This document shows, piece after piece, positions 46,206-58,930 of a stretch of DNA of 64,000 nucleotides. Each line of letters opens with the position of its first letter. Position 1 is the first letter of the stretch. This stretch comes from Coenobita brevimanus (Eukaryota > Arthropoda > Malacostraca > Decapoda > Coenobitidae), in contig CM064663.1 in assembly GCA_032717465.1 (NCBI GenBank), forward strand, positions 14,892,989-14,956,988, read 5' to 3'. Position numbers and translations under genes: made by a program. The notes below the pieces were generated by a model. The model did not search any database. It was not told the DNA's origin and saw nothing but the letters and a program-made list of their open reading frames with translations.

Positions 46206-46888
46206 CAATATTCCCATATCCACTACAATTGATATCCTAGATGTTACCCTAAACCCCAACCTAAGCTGGACAGCTTATGTTAAATCCCTTGCTAAAAATG
46301 CTTCTAAAAAATTGGGACTTATGTGCAGAGTTCGTGAGTTCTTCACTGACAAGCGGATGGCCACAATATATAAAAGTCATGTGCATTCTCAGATCGAATA
46401 CTGTTCACCACTGTGGAGTGGACGTGGAGCGGTTGCATTGAGACATTTGGACGAAATTCAAAATAAAGCCATTAGATTAATCAATTATCCTGCCATCAGG
46501 CAGGACCTTCCTCCATTATCAGTACGTAGAGATGTTGCTTCTATAGCATTATTTCATAGATATTTTTACCGTAGGTGTTCTGAAGAACTGGCTTCAATTG
46601 TTCCTCCCCTTCACATTTTCTCCCGAAATACTCGGGCAGCTGGGAGCGCCCATGAATTTACACTCTCTCCCCTGCAATGCAGAACCTCTGCTTATCAAAA
46701 TTCATTTATCCCCAGAACTACTACTCTCTGGAATTCACTTCCTGGGAGTTGCTTCCCACAACATTTCATCCACTTCAATTCAAATCCAGTTGTTATAAAT
46801 ATTTTATGAATGGCGGATGCCTTTAGGCACACGGCCTTATTTCTTTCCCCTTTGTTTTTCCTTCCTTCATTCATTATCTATTAAAAAC
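46206..46888 (+). pseudogene. Jockey/CR1-like LINE, part 2 (3' end of the host element)
   Basis: Resumes exactly where 18599 stops, after the second CAAT. It encodes NIPISTTIDILDVTLNPNL, LGLMCRVREFFTDKRMA, SQIEYCSPLWSGRGAVAL and LWNSLPGSCFPQ, ending with a stop at 46807-46809. A short 3' UTR follows, ending in an A-rich stretch. Homologous to 8030-8700 in copy 6935-8705. Confidence 0.9.
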
Positions 46889-47959
46889 AAAAATCCTGAA
46901 GGCTACGCTGTAACTAGCTATGAGCACTATGATATGTTCCTGGTCATGAAAATTGTCAATGAAAGGATATATAACCACAAATTTGTTATTCTGCCACTTA
47001 GCTGTGTTAAATAAGACGCAAAAGGAAAAAAGTCTGGGACAAGTTATAATGTAGAGGAAAAAATGAGAATACAGACGGACAAGTAATAATATCATTGTAC
47101 ATTGTCCTATCTTCAGTCCAACAAAGCTTTGAACTGCCAACTCAGCACTGGACAGCAGGCTTTTATTCAGTGTGGAACTCTGGATACGATTTCCTTGTAT
47201 TTGTTAGGAAAATTAGAGGGTTGGCAGATATTATTGCTCAAAAGTGTTCGTATATATTAGCCACGAAGATATTGCAGCGTCCTTTATTTATTCTTTTTTT
47301 TTTGGGGGGGAAGGGGGATTCCTACAACTGTTAGATGATTTTATTCAACTTTGGAGAGAGTTTAAATACAGGAGTGAAAAATAGCCTCCATCAAATAATT
47401 TACAGCGAAAACTTCTTCCAAACTCAATTTAACTTCTTTGGTATTACTCTCGATTGAAATTTATGAGACGTAACGGTTCTGAAGGTGCTAAGATCTCGTC
47501 TATGATTACGCATACGTCGTTCTTAAAGCTATTTAAATGACACACAAGCGCATAAGAGGGTGTCCCACGAAAAATTCGTAAAGAAAAAGAATAAATCTAC
47601 CCTGGTAAGGCAATGGGGACTCGACACAAATGACAGTACACATAAATTACAAAGGGGAATACGGAGTCCTAGATAATAACAGAGATTTACGCATATCTGT
47701 GGCCGTGGTGTACGTGATGCATGTGCCCATTACCCTAGTTCCCATAGCCAAGTGTGGGGACAAACAAAATTTCTGCTTGAAAGGAGGGGAGAGGGTTTCA
47801 GCCCCCGGAGGCTGCTTTTGATGATCTTCAGGCAGGTATTTGGCCACATTTTCCGTGGACAGGCAATTCGTGCATCATGGATTTTTCACGGTATATTTTT
47901 TTCGTTGTCCGTGAAGGAATACCTGGGCACAGGATCATTATCACCAGAAACTCTCCCTA
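46889..47959. other. No recognised feature
   Basis: Mixed AT-rich sequence. It may include the 5' part of the decayed piggyBac element that follows, but no transposase similarity was seen before ~47960. Confidence 0.4.
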
Positions 47960-48780
47960 CACTGGATTATCCCCTTCTGTGACAAGACCAAACATGACGG
48001 AATGGTATCCTGTTGAAGTCGGAGAATTATACGTGTGGCAAGCTGTGACCGTACTGATGGCACACATAAAAAAGGCATGCCATACAGGACTATTGGATCC
48101 TGGACGACCTCACAGCCACATCTGTCTTTGGGAGGTACGTGGCACATTACAGAGTACTTTGCCATATTATGGTTCCTGCACTTTTACCTCAAAGTGGAAC
48201 CTTTACAAGGTGACAGGGTGTGGAAAATTCGCCCAATTCTGACCATGCCAAAAGGTTCTTCCTTTATTTTTTCGCCTTCCATAGAGCTGTGGTGGTTGAG
48301 TTGTATATATTGTTCTGGGGTTCACTGGCATTTATCCAATACACATCGTCCAACGTCATCACTTATGCATCAGTATTTGTTGCTTGTGACTGCAAAATTG
48401 GATATATGCTGGACTTCGTAGTTATCGCCTACCTAGCGAGACGATAGTGTAACCGCCTGCGTTTCTCCTTGTATGAAGTAACTGCCAAGTTTCTCCTTGC
48501 AGATGGGACAGGAACCAGTGGTACTGTCAAGCCAAGTAGGAAGCACTACCCTGTTATCCATGCCAAGACCGAGAATGATGCATTACTCATCGAGAAATGT
48601 GGTAACATGTTGGTCATCCACTGGCATGACAAGCGGGATGTGCTGCTGGTGGTAAAAGATGTTCCTACACCTTTCTGCTATCACTGTCGTGAATGCATTC
48701 ACATTGTTCAGACAGGTTGTTGGCATAACTGCTGCATCAAGGACACAGTGCTGCAGTAATGCAAGACAGGGTCACCCGGG
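47960..48780 (+). pseudogene. Decayed piggyBac transposase
   Basis: Read in shifting frames: WYPVEVGELYVWQAVTVLMA (47998-48060), then YFAILWFLHF and KIRPIL (48150-48240), LAFIQYTS..CDCKIGYMLDF (48300-48420) and GTGTSGTVKPSRKHYP followed by NMLVIHWHDKRDVLLV (48500-48660). These match, in order, the insertion/DDD core regions of piggyBac transposases (FLHF, KIRP, 'FIQY.P..+.+G.K.+.L.D.KTGY.LDF', 'GTV+.NRK', 'KW.DKRDV'). At least three frameshifts and loss of catalytic context make it dead. Terminal repeats were not located. Confidence 0.75.
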
Positions 48781-48973
48781 CAGGCTACCTCACGTGTCAC
48801 TGCATGGTGAACCCGGGTACCTGCAGGTTAAAAACTATACAGGCAGTACCGTGTCTGCCTGAACTGTCAGTGATGGCAGCAGGTTCACAAGCAGTGAGTT
48901 AAAGGAGATTTCTTCAGTCACTGATGTGTAGGAAAGTGTAGTGTATATAGTAATCTTACTACATAAGAATTTG

Positions 48974-51900
48974 TCATCATCATCATCATCATCATCCGGA
49001 CCTCTTTTCCCACCGACTTCCAACTCTCTGTTCCTCAAACACTCCTCCACCATATCTCTCTACTGTCTCCTTGGCCAACCTCGCCTCCTTCCTCCTACGA
49101 ATTCGCTCAGATATACCTTTTTCACCACCCTGTTGTTATCCATTCTCTCCACATGACCATACTATCTCAGTACACTCTCTTCGATTATGGTGTCCACCGA
49201 CTTCCTCACTCCACATCTTTCACGAATCACATTATCCGTTTCCTATCCACCCTCTGTACTCCACATACATTCCTCAGCAGTCCAATCTCCACTGCTCTTA
49301 CTCTGGACTTTTCATTATCATGCCACACCATAGTCTCACATCCATATGTTAAAGCTGGCACTAACACTCCTTCATGTATGCCTCACACAGTTGCAACACT
49401 CAAGCCTCTGTTTCTTATCAAGGCCTCCATTGCACCAGCTACTTTTCTTCCTTGTGTCACTCTACTTTCAACTTCTTTTGCACATTTTCCTCTTTTTGCT
49501 CTCACTGTACCCAGGTACTTGAACTCTCGCACCAATTCCAGTCTCTCTCCATTCACTGTAACATCGCACTGGGAGTCACCCTCTCTCTCAATAACCATCA
49601 CTTTACTCTTCTCTACATTTACTTTCAAGGCACAAAGCTCACAGACATCAGCTAAACTCTACACTACCCTACTAAGTTCTTGTCCGGTACTTGCAAGCAT
49701 TACTGCATCATCAGCATACAACAAATTTGAGATCTTCCATCCATCACCATTCGTTAGTCATTACCTACACCATCCCTCTCTACATTACTCGTGTTTTTAC
49801 TTCTCTCATCACCCCATCCATATATATACTGAACAACAATGGGGACATCACAACCTTGTCACAAGTCCACACCGATCGTCAACCATTCACGTAGATGCCC
49901 ATTTACCCTTACAAATGCATCACTACCATCATAAAAATTCCTGACAGCACTTAGCAGCTGACAATCTACACCAAACATGCACAAAATTTTCCACAATCCT
50001 TCTCTGTCCACTTTGTCCTATGATTTTTCCAGATCCATGAATGCCATAAACACCTTATGGTCCTTCTCACAAGCCTTCTCTACTATCTGTCTCACTGCTA
50101 ATATTTGATCCACACATCCTCTGCCACTGCTAAAGCCACCCCGTTCAACACTCACTAGGACTTCTGATATCTCTCTTACTTTCCCTATAATAATTCTTCC
50201 ATATACCTTCCTTACCACACTCAATAAACTTATGGCACGATAATTCTTGCACTCACTCCGCTCACCTATATTTTTGTACGGGGGTACAGTCACGCCCCTT
50301 TCCACTCTGCAGGCACAGTTTTACTCATCCATGTCTTCTTACATATCTCCAACAAGCACATCATTCCACTCTCTCCACTACACTTAAGCATCCCGGCATA
50401 CACCTCATCAACCCCAGATGCTTTCCCATTTTTGAGCCGCTTCATAGTACTCTTCACCTGTGAGAGTATCACGTCTCATGCCACTGCATTCCTTCTCTGC
50501 ACACCCCCTAAACGAATCATGTTTACAGCCACTCTGCTTTCTCTCTTCCCATTTATCAGGCTTTCAAAATATTCTTTCCATGTGGTCCTTACTTCATCCC
50601 TCTTGGGTTAATAATCTACCACCTGCATCCTTCACACCATCACATTTCTTTCCCCTTTCACTTCTATATTTCCACACCTCTTTCCAGAATAACTTCCTAT
50701 TTTCAGAGTAGTTCGCATTTACTTTTCTTCCCAGATCATCATTTACCTCCTTCTGTTTCGTCTTCACTAGTCTCTTTACGTGCTTCTGGCTCTCAACATA
50801 TTCAGTTCTTATTTCAACTGAACCACTGTCCTGTAACCACTTTAGCCACTTCTTCCTCTTTTCCTCCACCACTCTCTTAACATCCTCATCCCACCATGCC
50901 GCACCTTTCTTCTTTGTTGTTACTCTTGCCACACCACACCTCTATAGCATTCCTAACTAAGCAGTCCCTATATGCATTCCACAGGCTGTCCAGATCCATT
51001 TCATTCCAATTCACTAATTCTATCTCCTCCTCTACTTTGATCCTGTAATCATCTGCCATGTTTTTTATCCTCTGCTTCTCAACTTTCAGTCTTTCCCCTT
51101 ACTGCTCCCCTCTCTCCTGATCCACCTCACTCCTCTCAGCTTAATCTTGCATACCACAGTCACATGATCTGACAGACCTCTACATCGTCCTCTCACGGCC
51201 CTCGTACCAGCAACCATTCCCATCAATGACCTCTCTCCGAGCATTTAATCAATCAGGCTTCTTTCAACACGATCCCCGGTTCCTCTATACCATATATATT
51301 TATGTGCATCTCTGTGTTTGGAGAACGAGTTACAAATGCACAACCTCGTCTCCTGATACATATCCTTTAGTCTCTTCCCATTATCATTTTCTCCTGGTAC
51401 TGCATAACAACCCATTTGTCATCCTCAGAACCATTGCCTACTCTTCCACTCATATCCCCCATTACGATCACTTTATAGCTCCTGCACATTTCTCCCACTA
51501 CTTCACCCAGCTCATCCCAAAACCTGTCTTTCACTCTCTCACTTCCGTTCTTACATGGTGCATATGCTATAATCACTGCCAGTTTCACCTTCTCAAACTT
51601 GAATTTGACATACAGGGTAGATACACCTCGGGCTGACACATTTGTAGTCTCTCATTCCACAATGCCACACCTCCTTCATAAACAACGCAACTCCTTCCTT
51701 GCATCTTCCTCATCCAGTCATTCCCGATCTTACACATTTCACACCCTCCCACTCCTCCACTTCACACCCTTTCATCTTCGTTTCACGCAATGCCATCACG
51801 GCATATCTCGCACTCTGGAACACATTCACCACATCCACCCTCTTTCTCTCCTCATTCACATCTCTCACATTCCACATAGCCACGCGAGTCTGCCCATTTG

Positions 51901-52060
51901 GTTGGGGCCCTGGGCAGGTATTGGGCGCACCAAGGCTCTTTGGAACGACTGCCATGACTAATTGATTTTGGATAGGGGAATCTGGGGGACACTTAACCCT
52001 GCCCCAAACCCCGGTTATATGGTTACCACCCAGCATAGTAAATGGTTTCCTGGGTACAGG
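48974..52060 (-). pseudogene. Nearly full-length but broken RTE-like LINE (endonuclease plus RT)
   Basis: The minus strand reads, 5' to 3': RVAMWNVRDVNEERKRVDVV (endonuclease start, ~51900), VKLAVIIAYAPCKNGSERV and VIVMGDMSGRVG (51367-51639), the linker WWDEDVKRVVEEKRKKWLKW (50600-50932), then RT blocks KNYRAISLLSVVRKVYGRII, GGFSSGRGCVDQILAVRQIV and FMAFMDLEKS (50018-50305). The 3' RT follows (FKYLGTVRAKRG, 49383-49628). Frameshifts and stops separate these parts. The tail is an ATC/GAT repeat (48974-48996). Same family as 61453-62836 but a different tail. Confidence 0.85.
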
Positions 52061-52599
52061 GAACCATTCGGCTGGTCACTCAGTGTAGAGATCATATGGC
52101 ATCTTTACATTGAGTGGATGATGGGCGCCCCAACGTACCATATTTATAGTTTATAACATAAAAAATGTATGGGTTTAAGAAAACACTCAGGTTACTCTGC
52201 TGGTGAACATGCAGTACAACTGCGAATATGTGTTTTGGTAATACATTGCAGTATACATGCCAATTGGATTTGTTGTGATAGTAAACTTGAAATTACCTTG
52301 TGCTATTCCCCTAGTGCACTAAGAAATTGCCCTAGCAAGTGATTTTACCACAGAAGAATTTAGAATATACGAAAAAGTACGGGTGTAAGGAAATGATCTC
52401 AGGATATGGTGCATGAACTCGCAGTACAAGTGCCAGAAATAAAGAAATTATTTTCAGGTTATAGTGGAAATGAACTTGCATTACAAGTGCAAATATGTGC
52501 TATGGTAATATAGTGTAGTATTAGTGCAAACTGGTTTTGTTTTGATACATTTTATTTTTGCACTATCGCAACCTTTCCTTTATTTTTATCTCTGCTGAA
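52061..52599. other. Region with a diverged direct repeat
   Basis: Two related ~75-bp blocks start at ~52206 (gaacatgcagtacaactgcg) and ~52470 (gaacttgcattacaagtgca), about 264 bp apart. This may be the 5' leader of the following Jockey fragment. No coding content was seen. Confidence 0.4.
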
Positions 52600-54035
52600 C
52601 GCCACCTCGTTTCCTCAAAACCTCACCTTCTCCCCAGTACTGAGACTCAGCTGTCTAAGGCGACTTAAAGGAAACCCTCCTCTGTATTCTCCTATTTTCT
52701 TTATACTCACTTCAAAGCAAAAAATGGCTGTTGATTATGTACATCTCAACATATCGTCCACCCATGTTCCTGTACTTCAGTCTCCTGAATTCTCTAGTTT
52801 CTAGGTTCGTCTATACTACCATTCTCTGACTAAGTATATCTGTACTGTTTCTTATCTGCTACTTCTGCTGATGATGACAAATTCGTTGACAATTTTATTT
52901 CTAAGATGGAACATCCTGTCAGTTTCTTCTTTCCCTGAAGTCTCCATTCTAGATGATTTCAGTGTTCACCACCACCTTTGGCTCTCCTCTCCTATCACTG
53001 ATCCACCTACAAGGCTACATCTTTTCCATCCTTAATGACCAAGTGCAGCTTGGACAGCACCCGACCTATATTGCTAACGGTCTTGTAGAGAGTCCCAGCA
53101 TACCTGACCAATTCCTTGCATCTAATCCTTCTGCTTATGCTGTTAATGTTATCTTTCCACTGGACTTCTCTGATTACAGTCTTAATACCTTAACTGCCTT
53201 GTCACCTCAGTAAGACCTGTGAACCATCCCAGTAAGCAGCGACTTTGGCGTTTTGAAGTTGCTGATTGGGAGGACCTCAGATAGTACATATTTTTTATTC
53301 CCTGGAATGATTATTGCTTCCATGGCCGAGAAACATCTGAGTGTGTCTCACGTACTGCATAGGTTTTTCTCTCAGGTATGGAAACAGACATTTGTATCTT
53401 TTATCGTGTGACTAATGAAAAAAAAAAAATCTTTACGCTTGATCAAATGCCGTCCACATCAGAAGAGGGCCTTCAAAAAGGTACCGGACCCAAACCATCC
53501 CTGAATCTCATCTCTTTTACGTTTCTGGCTGGAATCGTGTTAAGTCCGTCCATCACTCTGCTAATATAATATCAGTTGTACGAACTCAAATTCCTCCTTC
53601 TCCTTCCTATGCTTCCCAAATACGTTTCTAACAACTTTACTTCGTTATCCTTTCCGCCTATTTTCCACTCTGACGACTCTGCAACTGTGTCTTCTAATGT
53701 AAAGCAGAACTCTTTGCTCAGAATTTCTCCTTCATTTCCACCTTAGACGATTCTAGTGCTGTTCCTCTATCACTTCCTCCCTCTTACTTCCTCATGGCTG
53801 ACATTAAAGTTTCTTCAGTTGATGTGTTTTCTGCCATCACTGGCGTTAATGGTGACAAGGCATATGGGCCTGATGGGATGCTGATGGGGTCCCTCCAGTT
53901 GTCCTCAAGTGCTGTTCTTTTGTGCTTATATCCTGCCTAGGTAAACTCTGTTGCCTTTGTCTGTCAACTTGTACCTTTCTTTCTTGCTGGAAGTTTCCTG
54001 TTATGGAAGGTTGATACATTTTCAGCCCTCTAACT
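52600..54035 (+). pseudogene. Decayed Jockey-type LINE, endonuclease to early RT
   Basis: Forward frames give an endonuclease C-terminus (LQSPEFSSF, ILDDFSVHHHLW, LNDQVQLGQHPTYIANGLVE, DQFLASNPSAYAVNV; ~52780-53170), a linker (GMIIASMAEKHLSVS region) and the start of RT (VNGDKAYGPDG, ~53840-53880). Several stops interrupt it. It ends within the RT at about 54035, where an opposite-strand fragment begins. Confidence 0.75.
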
Positions 54036-54630
54036 GTCGTCCTATCTTTTTAATGCAATGAAGAAGCAACAAAAGGCCAGGAGCCTGTAAATTTCTCCCT
54101 TCAAGAAAAAATAAACACAAGATAAGAGAGCGAAACTCAAGACTGTTCCTTTTGAGGTTCCTGGACACACTGCCTTTGAAAGACTGGAGATCATAGGCAG
54201 TAGGAAGTACAGACAGAGGGAGACAGTTCCAGAGGTGACCCGTTGCATAAATGAAAGACTGGGAGTAACGGTTAACTCTTGCATTAGAGAGTTGGACAGA
54301 AAAGGGATGAGATTTTTTTGTTAGACGGATGTTACGCACCTGCCATAGTGGAGGAGGGGTGACCATTGAAGTAGTGACTGAAAAGAGATAAAGATGCAAC
54401 AGTACAGCGAAGATACAGAAGTTGAAGGGAGCAAGTAAGAGGAGGAGATTTGATGAGACAAAAAGCTTTTGACTCCACCGTGTTGAGAAGACCTGTATAT
54501 GAGGAGCCTGACCACATATGAGAGTTGTACTCTACACAGGGGTGAATAAAACCCGTTTATGAAGTCAACAACTATGCAGGGGTAATGAAGGCACGGGGTC
54601 GGCTTCACCGCCCTACTAGCAAGACGTCCT
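54036..54630 (-). pseudogene. Jockey-type LINE 3' end, opposite strand
   Basis: The minus strand encodes the terminal part of a LINE ORF2: RNIRLTKKSHPFSVQL, NRYSQSFIYATGHLWNCLPL and YDLQSFKGSVSRNLKR. The RSFI..T..LWN.LP..V and F...V...L pattern is the usual end of Jockey/CR1 ORF2. A short T run at 54043-54047 may be its tail. It is inserted into the preceding fragment, 3' end against 3' side. Confidence 0.75.
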
Positions 54631-55493
54631 CCTGGTCCGCTATGTTTGATTAGCTTTGTTTAGTAGACGGTATTGAATAAGAGACTCAGTTTATTTCTGT
54701 TAATCTCTGTGACTGAGTGTAGAGTGCTTTGGACGGTGATTTGCACCGCTCTAAGATAAGAAATAGCAATTTATATCATATAAATAGTTTTGTTTTACCT
54801 TGGCACCGTCTCTTTGTCCCTGATATGCAGTTACTTCAGCCGTCTCCCGCCAGAGGGCCGGACGAGTTACCCTCGGGAAACAATAAGAATTTGCACTTTG
54901 TATATTGATTTTTTGGTCTCAGAACTAATTTAGTATTAATGGATTACGATAGGATTCTTTACCAGTGATCCACTATTTTATCGCTGTACACGATAAATTA
55001 GTAAAACGAGGGATCACGACAGGGTTTGTTTACATTTTCGACACAAGGCAAGTCTTGTTGTTATTGTCCAACAATTTTTTCTTTCTATTTGTACTAATTT
55101 TTGCACTGAAATATCTCTCCCATTTCTTTATAGGTAACCACATTGTGACTTTATTGTAATATTTCATGACATTATTGTTATATTTCAGATTGTAGTATAA
55201 ATGTATTTCTCCATTCCAGGTAACAGTTAGCTTTTCTTTCTCTGGAATAGATTACTGATAAATACTCTGCAGGTACATTACTAACCAGCAAAGCAGTCAT
55301 TCATGTACAGTTATAAACAGCAAGACCCCCACCATTGAGACCTTCACCTGTAACAATTACATAAATTGTAATAATTTTACTAGCAGATTTTGTAAAGTAA
55401 CTGATTATTGTTCCAGTATCTCTTTCAAGTGCCCATCAACAATATTTGATTCTGTTTCTCTTGTAAGCCTTTTCAGTAACTTTGAACTTCAGA
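54631..55493. other. Leader region before the CR1 ORF1
   Basis: No open frame with similarity. It may be the 5' UTR of the CR1 element that starts coding at 55494. This is inference from position only. Confidence 0.35.
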
Positions 55494-56069
55494 ATGCCGC
55501 GGAACATTATCTGCGTAGCCTGTTCCGGTAGTTTCACTGGATCCTATTATACAGACCGTTCCTTTGTTTGCAGGATGTGCAAACTACGTCAGAGTTTGGA
55601 AGACAAGCTGACCGAAGCCGCAAATAAAATTAACACCCTGACCATAAAGTTGATGTGCTGAAAGAGTTCATTGCCAGCAACGTTGGACATACTGTGGAGG
55701 ATAGCCCCACTGCTCAGACAACCGCTGTCCAGGCTGACCATCATTCTCCTGCTGTAGTTACTTCCCCACCATACAGAATGAGTTCCAGCCAGTGCAGAAT
55801 GGTGCCAGGTTTGTGAGAAAAAGGAGCACCATTCCAGTAACCACATGTAACAAATTTCAGCTTCTCGAAGTAGAGGAAGAGCCCCACGAGGCACGGGTTG
55901 TGGAGGACTCCATCATCCGTGGTCAGTTGCCGGAATTTTGCGGCAAGGCACCCTCTAAATTAAAGCATTTTTGTATTCCAGGTCCAGGAGTAGATGACGG
56001 AACAAAGGCTGTCGATGACATTTTTGAGAATGCGGAAAATGACAGCCTTGTTATCATTCATACAGGTAC
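55494..56069 (+). pseudogene. CR1-type LINE ORF1, part 1: PHD-like zinc finger and start of esterase domain
   Basis: Starts at ATG 55494. CVACSGSF...FVCRMCK is a four-cysteine PHD-like finger, followed by a coiled coil (LEDKLTEAANKINTL). After frameshifts at ~55651 and ~55780, the esterase begins with VVEDSIIRGQLPEFC (block I, where GDS is EDS) and continues to SLVIIHTG. It is interrupted at 56070 by the inverted-repeat transposon and resumes at 58931. PHD plus esterase in ORF1 is a known feature of CR1-like elements. Confidence 0.82.
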
Positions 56070-58926
56070 AGTTGCGGACATATCAAACTGAAACACACCG
56101 TCCACCAGCAAGGTGGTGTAATGCTCTCCGCATCTGGTAACATTGATAAGTATGGAACTTCACCATGTTTCACTCGGTCGCTAGGACGGACCGAAAGTTA
56201 TGATCATTGCCGTTGTGCGTAGTTATTTGTGGTAATATAATATACAGTATAAGCAATGTTCTGGTAGGGCAGAAAATATACTGATAATAGCATGTCACGA
56301 TTATGGAAAAGTTTGTAAAGTTGTCACATGGTACACCTTCCACATAATTTGTTATGAATGACACGGATTTCATGAGTGGTTTAGGTTCGATTCATGAACG
56401 ATACAACAGTTAACAGCTCATCTTGTCATAATTATCAGCTTCTTCACAACTATCAATGAACAGAGAAATATTGTGATGCCCATCCTCCCTACCGTGAACC
56501 TGACATTGGTAGACCTCTGAAATCGAAGCAAACTCACTACATACAGGAAGTGGCGCCACAGGAGGCGGCAGGGTAGGGGGTGGAGGACCTGGGAAACAGG
56601 AGGAGGGTGGTGGGTGAGAGAGGGGGCAATAGTGGTCGAACTGGGGGCTAGAGGAGAAGGGTGACGGGGGTAGGGGGCGGTGTACTTCATGGAGAATATG
56701 GAATTTTAGTCAGTCCATAAAACGTTATGTTAACGTTGCCACGAGTTGTAATTGACCTTCATGGTCTGTAACAATTCACGACACACTTTCCACTAGGTGG
56801 CTCAGCACCTCCGTATTATGGTGACTGCTAAAATGCAGATATATGGCCCGCCCCTACAGTTTGTCAGATGTTATGTTGTCAGTAACTGGGAATTACTATT
56901 ATATCTTATGTGGTATCATCATGGGTGATGACTGATATCGCAGAGTAGGGATAGGCCAGTGTAGATTTTTCCTTTATCACCAATAAATATGAACAAGTTG
57001 ATAGAAATGATGGTCCCTATGGTTCTCGTTAATATCTGTATAGTATGGCATCGATGTAAAATAAAGGTGGATTTACTTAACCCAGGTTTGTGTTACCATT
57101 TTCTATATGCCGTGTGTGGCTGTTGATTTTACATATTGCCATTGGCAATCAGTTAAATTTAGGCTCATACTCAGCTACTGTCGTATGCCCCAAGCATTCC
57201 TTTACAAATCCTCGAGCCAATAATGGTGGAAGAAGCTTGTAATGTCAGCAGTTATCCAGTCTGAGCACGTGCATATTACATCAACTATGCCATTAGTTAC
57301 AGAAATCGATTGTATTAAATGCAAACACACACTTAATCTGCAGTGTGTTTTGTTATTCCAAACAACCGAGTAGCGTTCACATAGTATGAAATTGACAGGA
57401 TAAAGATAAATACGAGGACCTTTGCCCTGTTCAAGGAGGACAGTTACTGAGTCACACATGTCAGCACTGTCCGAACATGGAGCTGTTGCCCTGGCTGAGT
57501 AACGGTGTATATTGCAATCCATTAAAGAAGACAGGTGAACCAATGTCGTTGTTGACTAAATATGTGATCCGCTGTTCATGGTGTGGCAGTAATTACGGTC
57601 ATCTCCCCTCCCCGTCAGTACCCATGTCTGAGTTCATGCAGTTGTCGGGGAGAGGAGTGAACTGGATACCGAGGATGTGAGCCAGATTGCTTAAGTTACA
57701 CGACCTTCATACCACGATTCATTCTATCAGTATTGAGTTAACAGTAATCCGACATATAGAGCATGTAATGAAGCTTATAAGGCATCTCTCTACCGACCTA
57801 TTTGTCTACCCCAGTGTCGTCACCTAAGTACTGGGACCCAGTCCATCCTCCCCTAGTAAATCACGTTTTCGTTTACATCGGTGCCGTACAGATATTAACA
57901 AGAACCATAGGCACGAATCACTACTCAACTATTATTTATTGTTGCAAGAAAAAAAATCCTCCCTACGCCTCCACTGCTTTGGATATCACATTTCTCATTC
58001 ATGATGCTACTACATAAACGCAAGAAGAATAGCTCCCAGTCACTATGACAAGTGTGGCAGACAAACATATATCACTATATGATGACACAGTCGTCACCAC
58101 ACACTAATAATGAAAGGTTTGTGTAATGTGCCACCCCAAAGGGAGTAGGTCGTCCTACAGACAATATAACAACGCATACTGGTAGACTGCGTAACGTGGC
58201 AAGGTCTGCTTAACGTTTAACGGCCTGACTATCAACTTCCATAACCGACGCAAGCTATAGCTGATTTGGCACCATGTCACCAGAATTCATTTATCCATTC
58301 CATCCTAGCTTCCTACCACAGTCCACTCTCCTCTATCCCGTTACATGTTTCCTGTAGACCCCCCTCCCCCTCCCGCCAGCCAGACCACCATTGGCCCCTC
58401 CTCACCCACAACCCTCCTCCCGTCTCCCAGGCGCCCCACCCTGCCTCCTCCTGTGGCACCAACTGTAATGAAATTACATCAATTAAAGAAGTCTACCACT
58501 TTCAGGTTCACGGTCATGGAGGAGGGAGGTCACGGTAATTCTGTGGTTATTATGATAGGTGCGGGAATGTTTCATGTTATAATGGCCTATATGCTGGCCA
58601 TCTGTATATGCTGTATGGTTCGTGATGTTTGTCGAGTCACATGAAACCTCTGTGTTTCATGTAAAAAAAAAAAAACGAATATGTATGGTGTGAAATTATT
58701 TTATTATCATATTCACAAAAAAATTTCATTTTCAGTGTATTGTCGGGCGGGACTGTTTATATGCCACCAATAACTGCACACAGAGGTAATGATCACCGCG
58801 TTCAGTTCGTCCTAGCGACCGAACGAAACCTGGCATAGTTCCCTACCTATCAGTGTTACCAGATGTGGAGAGTATTACACCACTTCGCTGGTGGACAGGG
58901 TGTTTCTGTTTGATATGACCGCAACT
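56070..58926. mobile_element. 2.86-kb DNA transposon with ~650-bp inverted repeats and GTAC target duplication
   Basis: The ends are AGTTGCGGACATATCAAAC (56070) and the complement of AGTTGCGGTCATATCAAAC (ending 58926). Homology between the arms continues with gaps for about 650 bp: the 'gtccaccagc', 'ctggtaaca', 'cggtcgctaggac' and 'gtgaacctgac' blocks all recur inverted, and both arms hold a G/C-rich purine-pyrimidine block near 56560-56690 and 58330-58440. It is flanked by GTAC (56066-56069 and 58927-58930). Removing it restores a CR1 ORF1 reading G-T-N-D. The central ~1.6 kb has only short open stretches and no recognised transposase. Confidence 0.82.
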
Positions 58927-58930
58927 GTAC

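Noticed and set aside
57202..57680. Overlapping open stretches in the centre of the inverted-repeat transposon as a transposase
   Set aside because: About 65-113 codons on opposite strands with no recognisable catalytic motifs.
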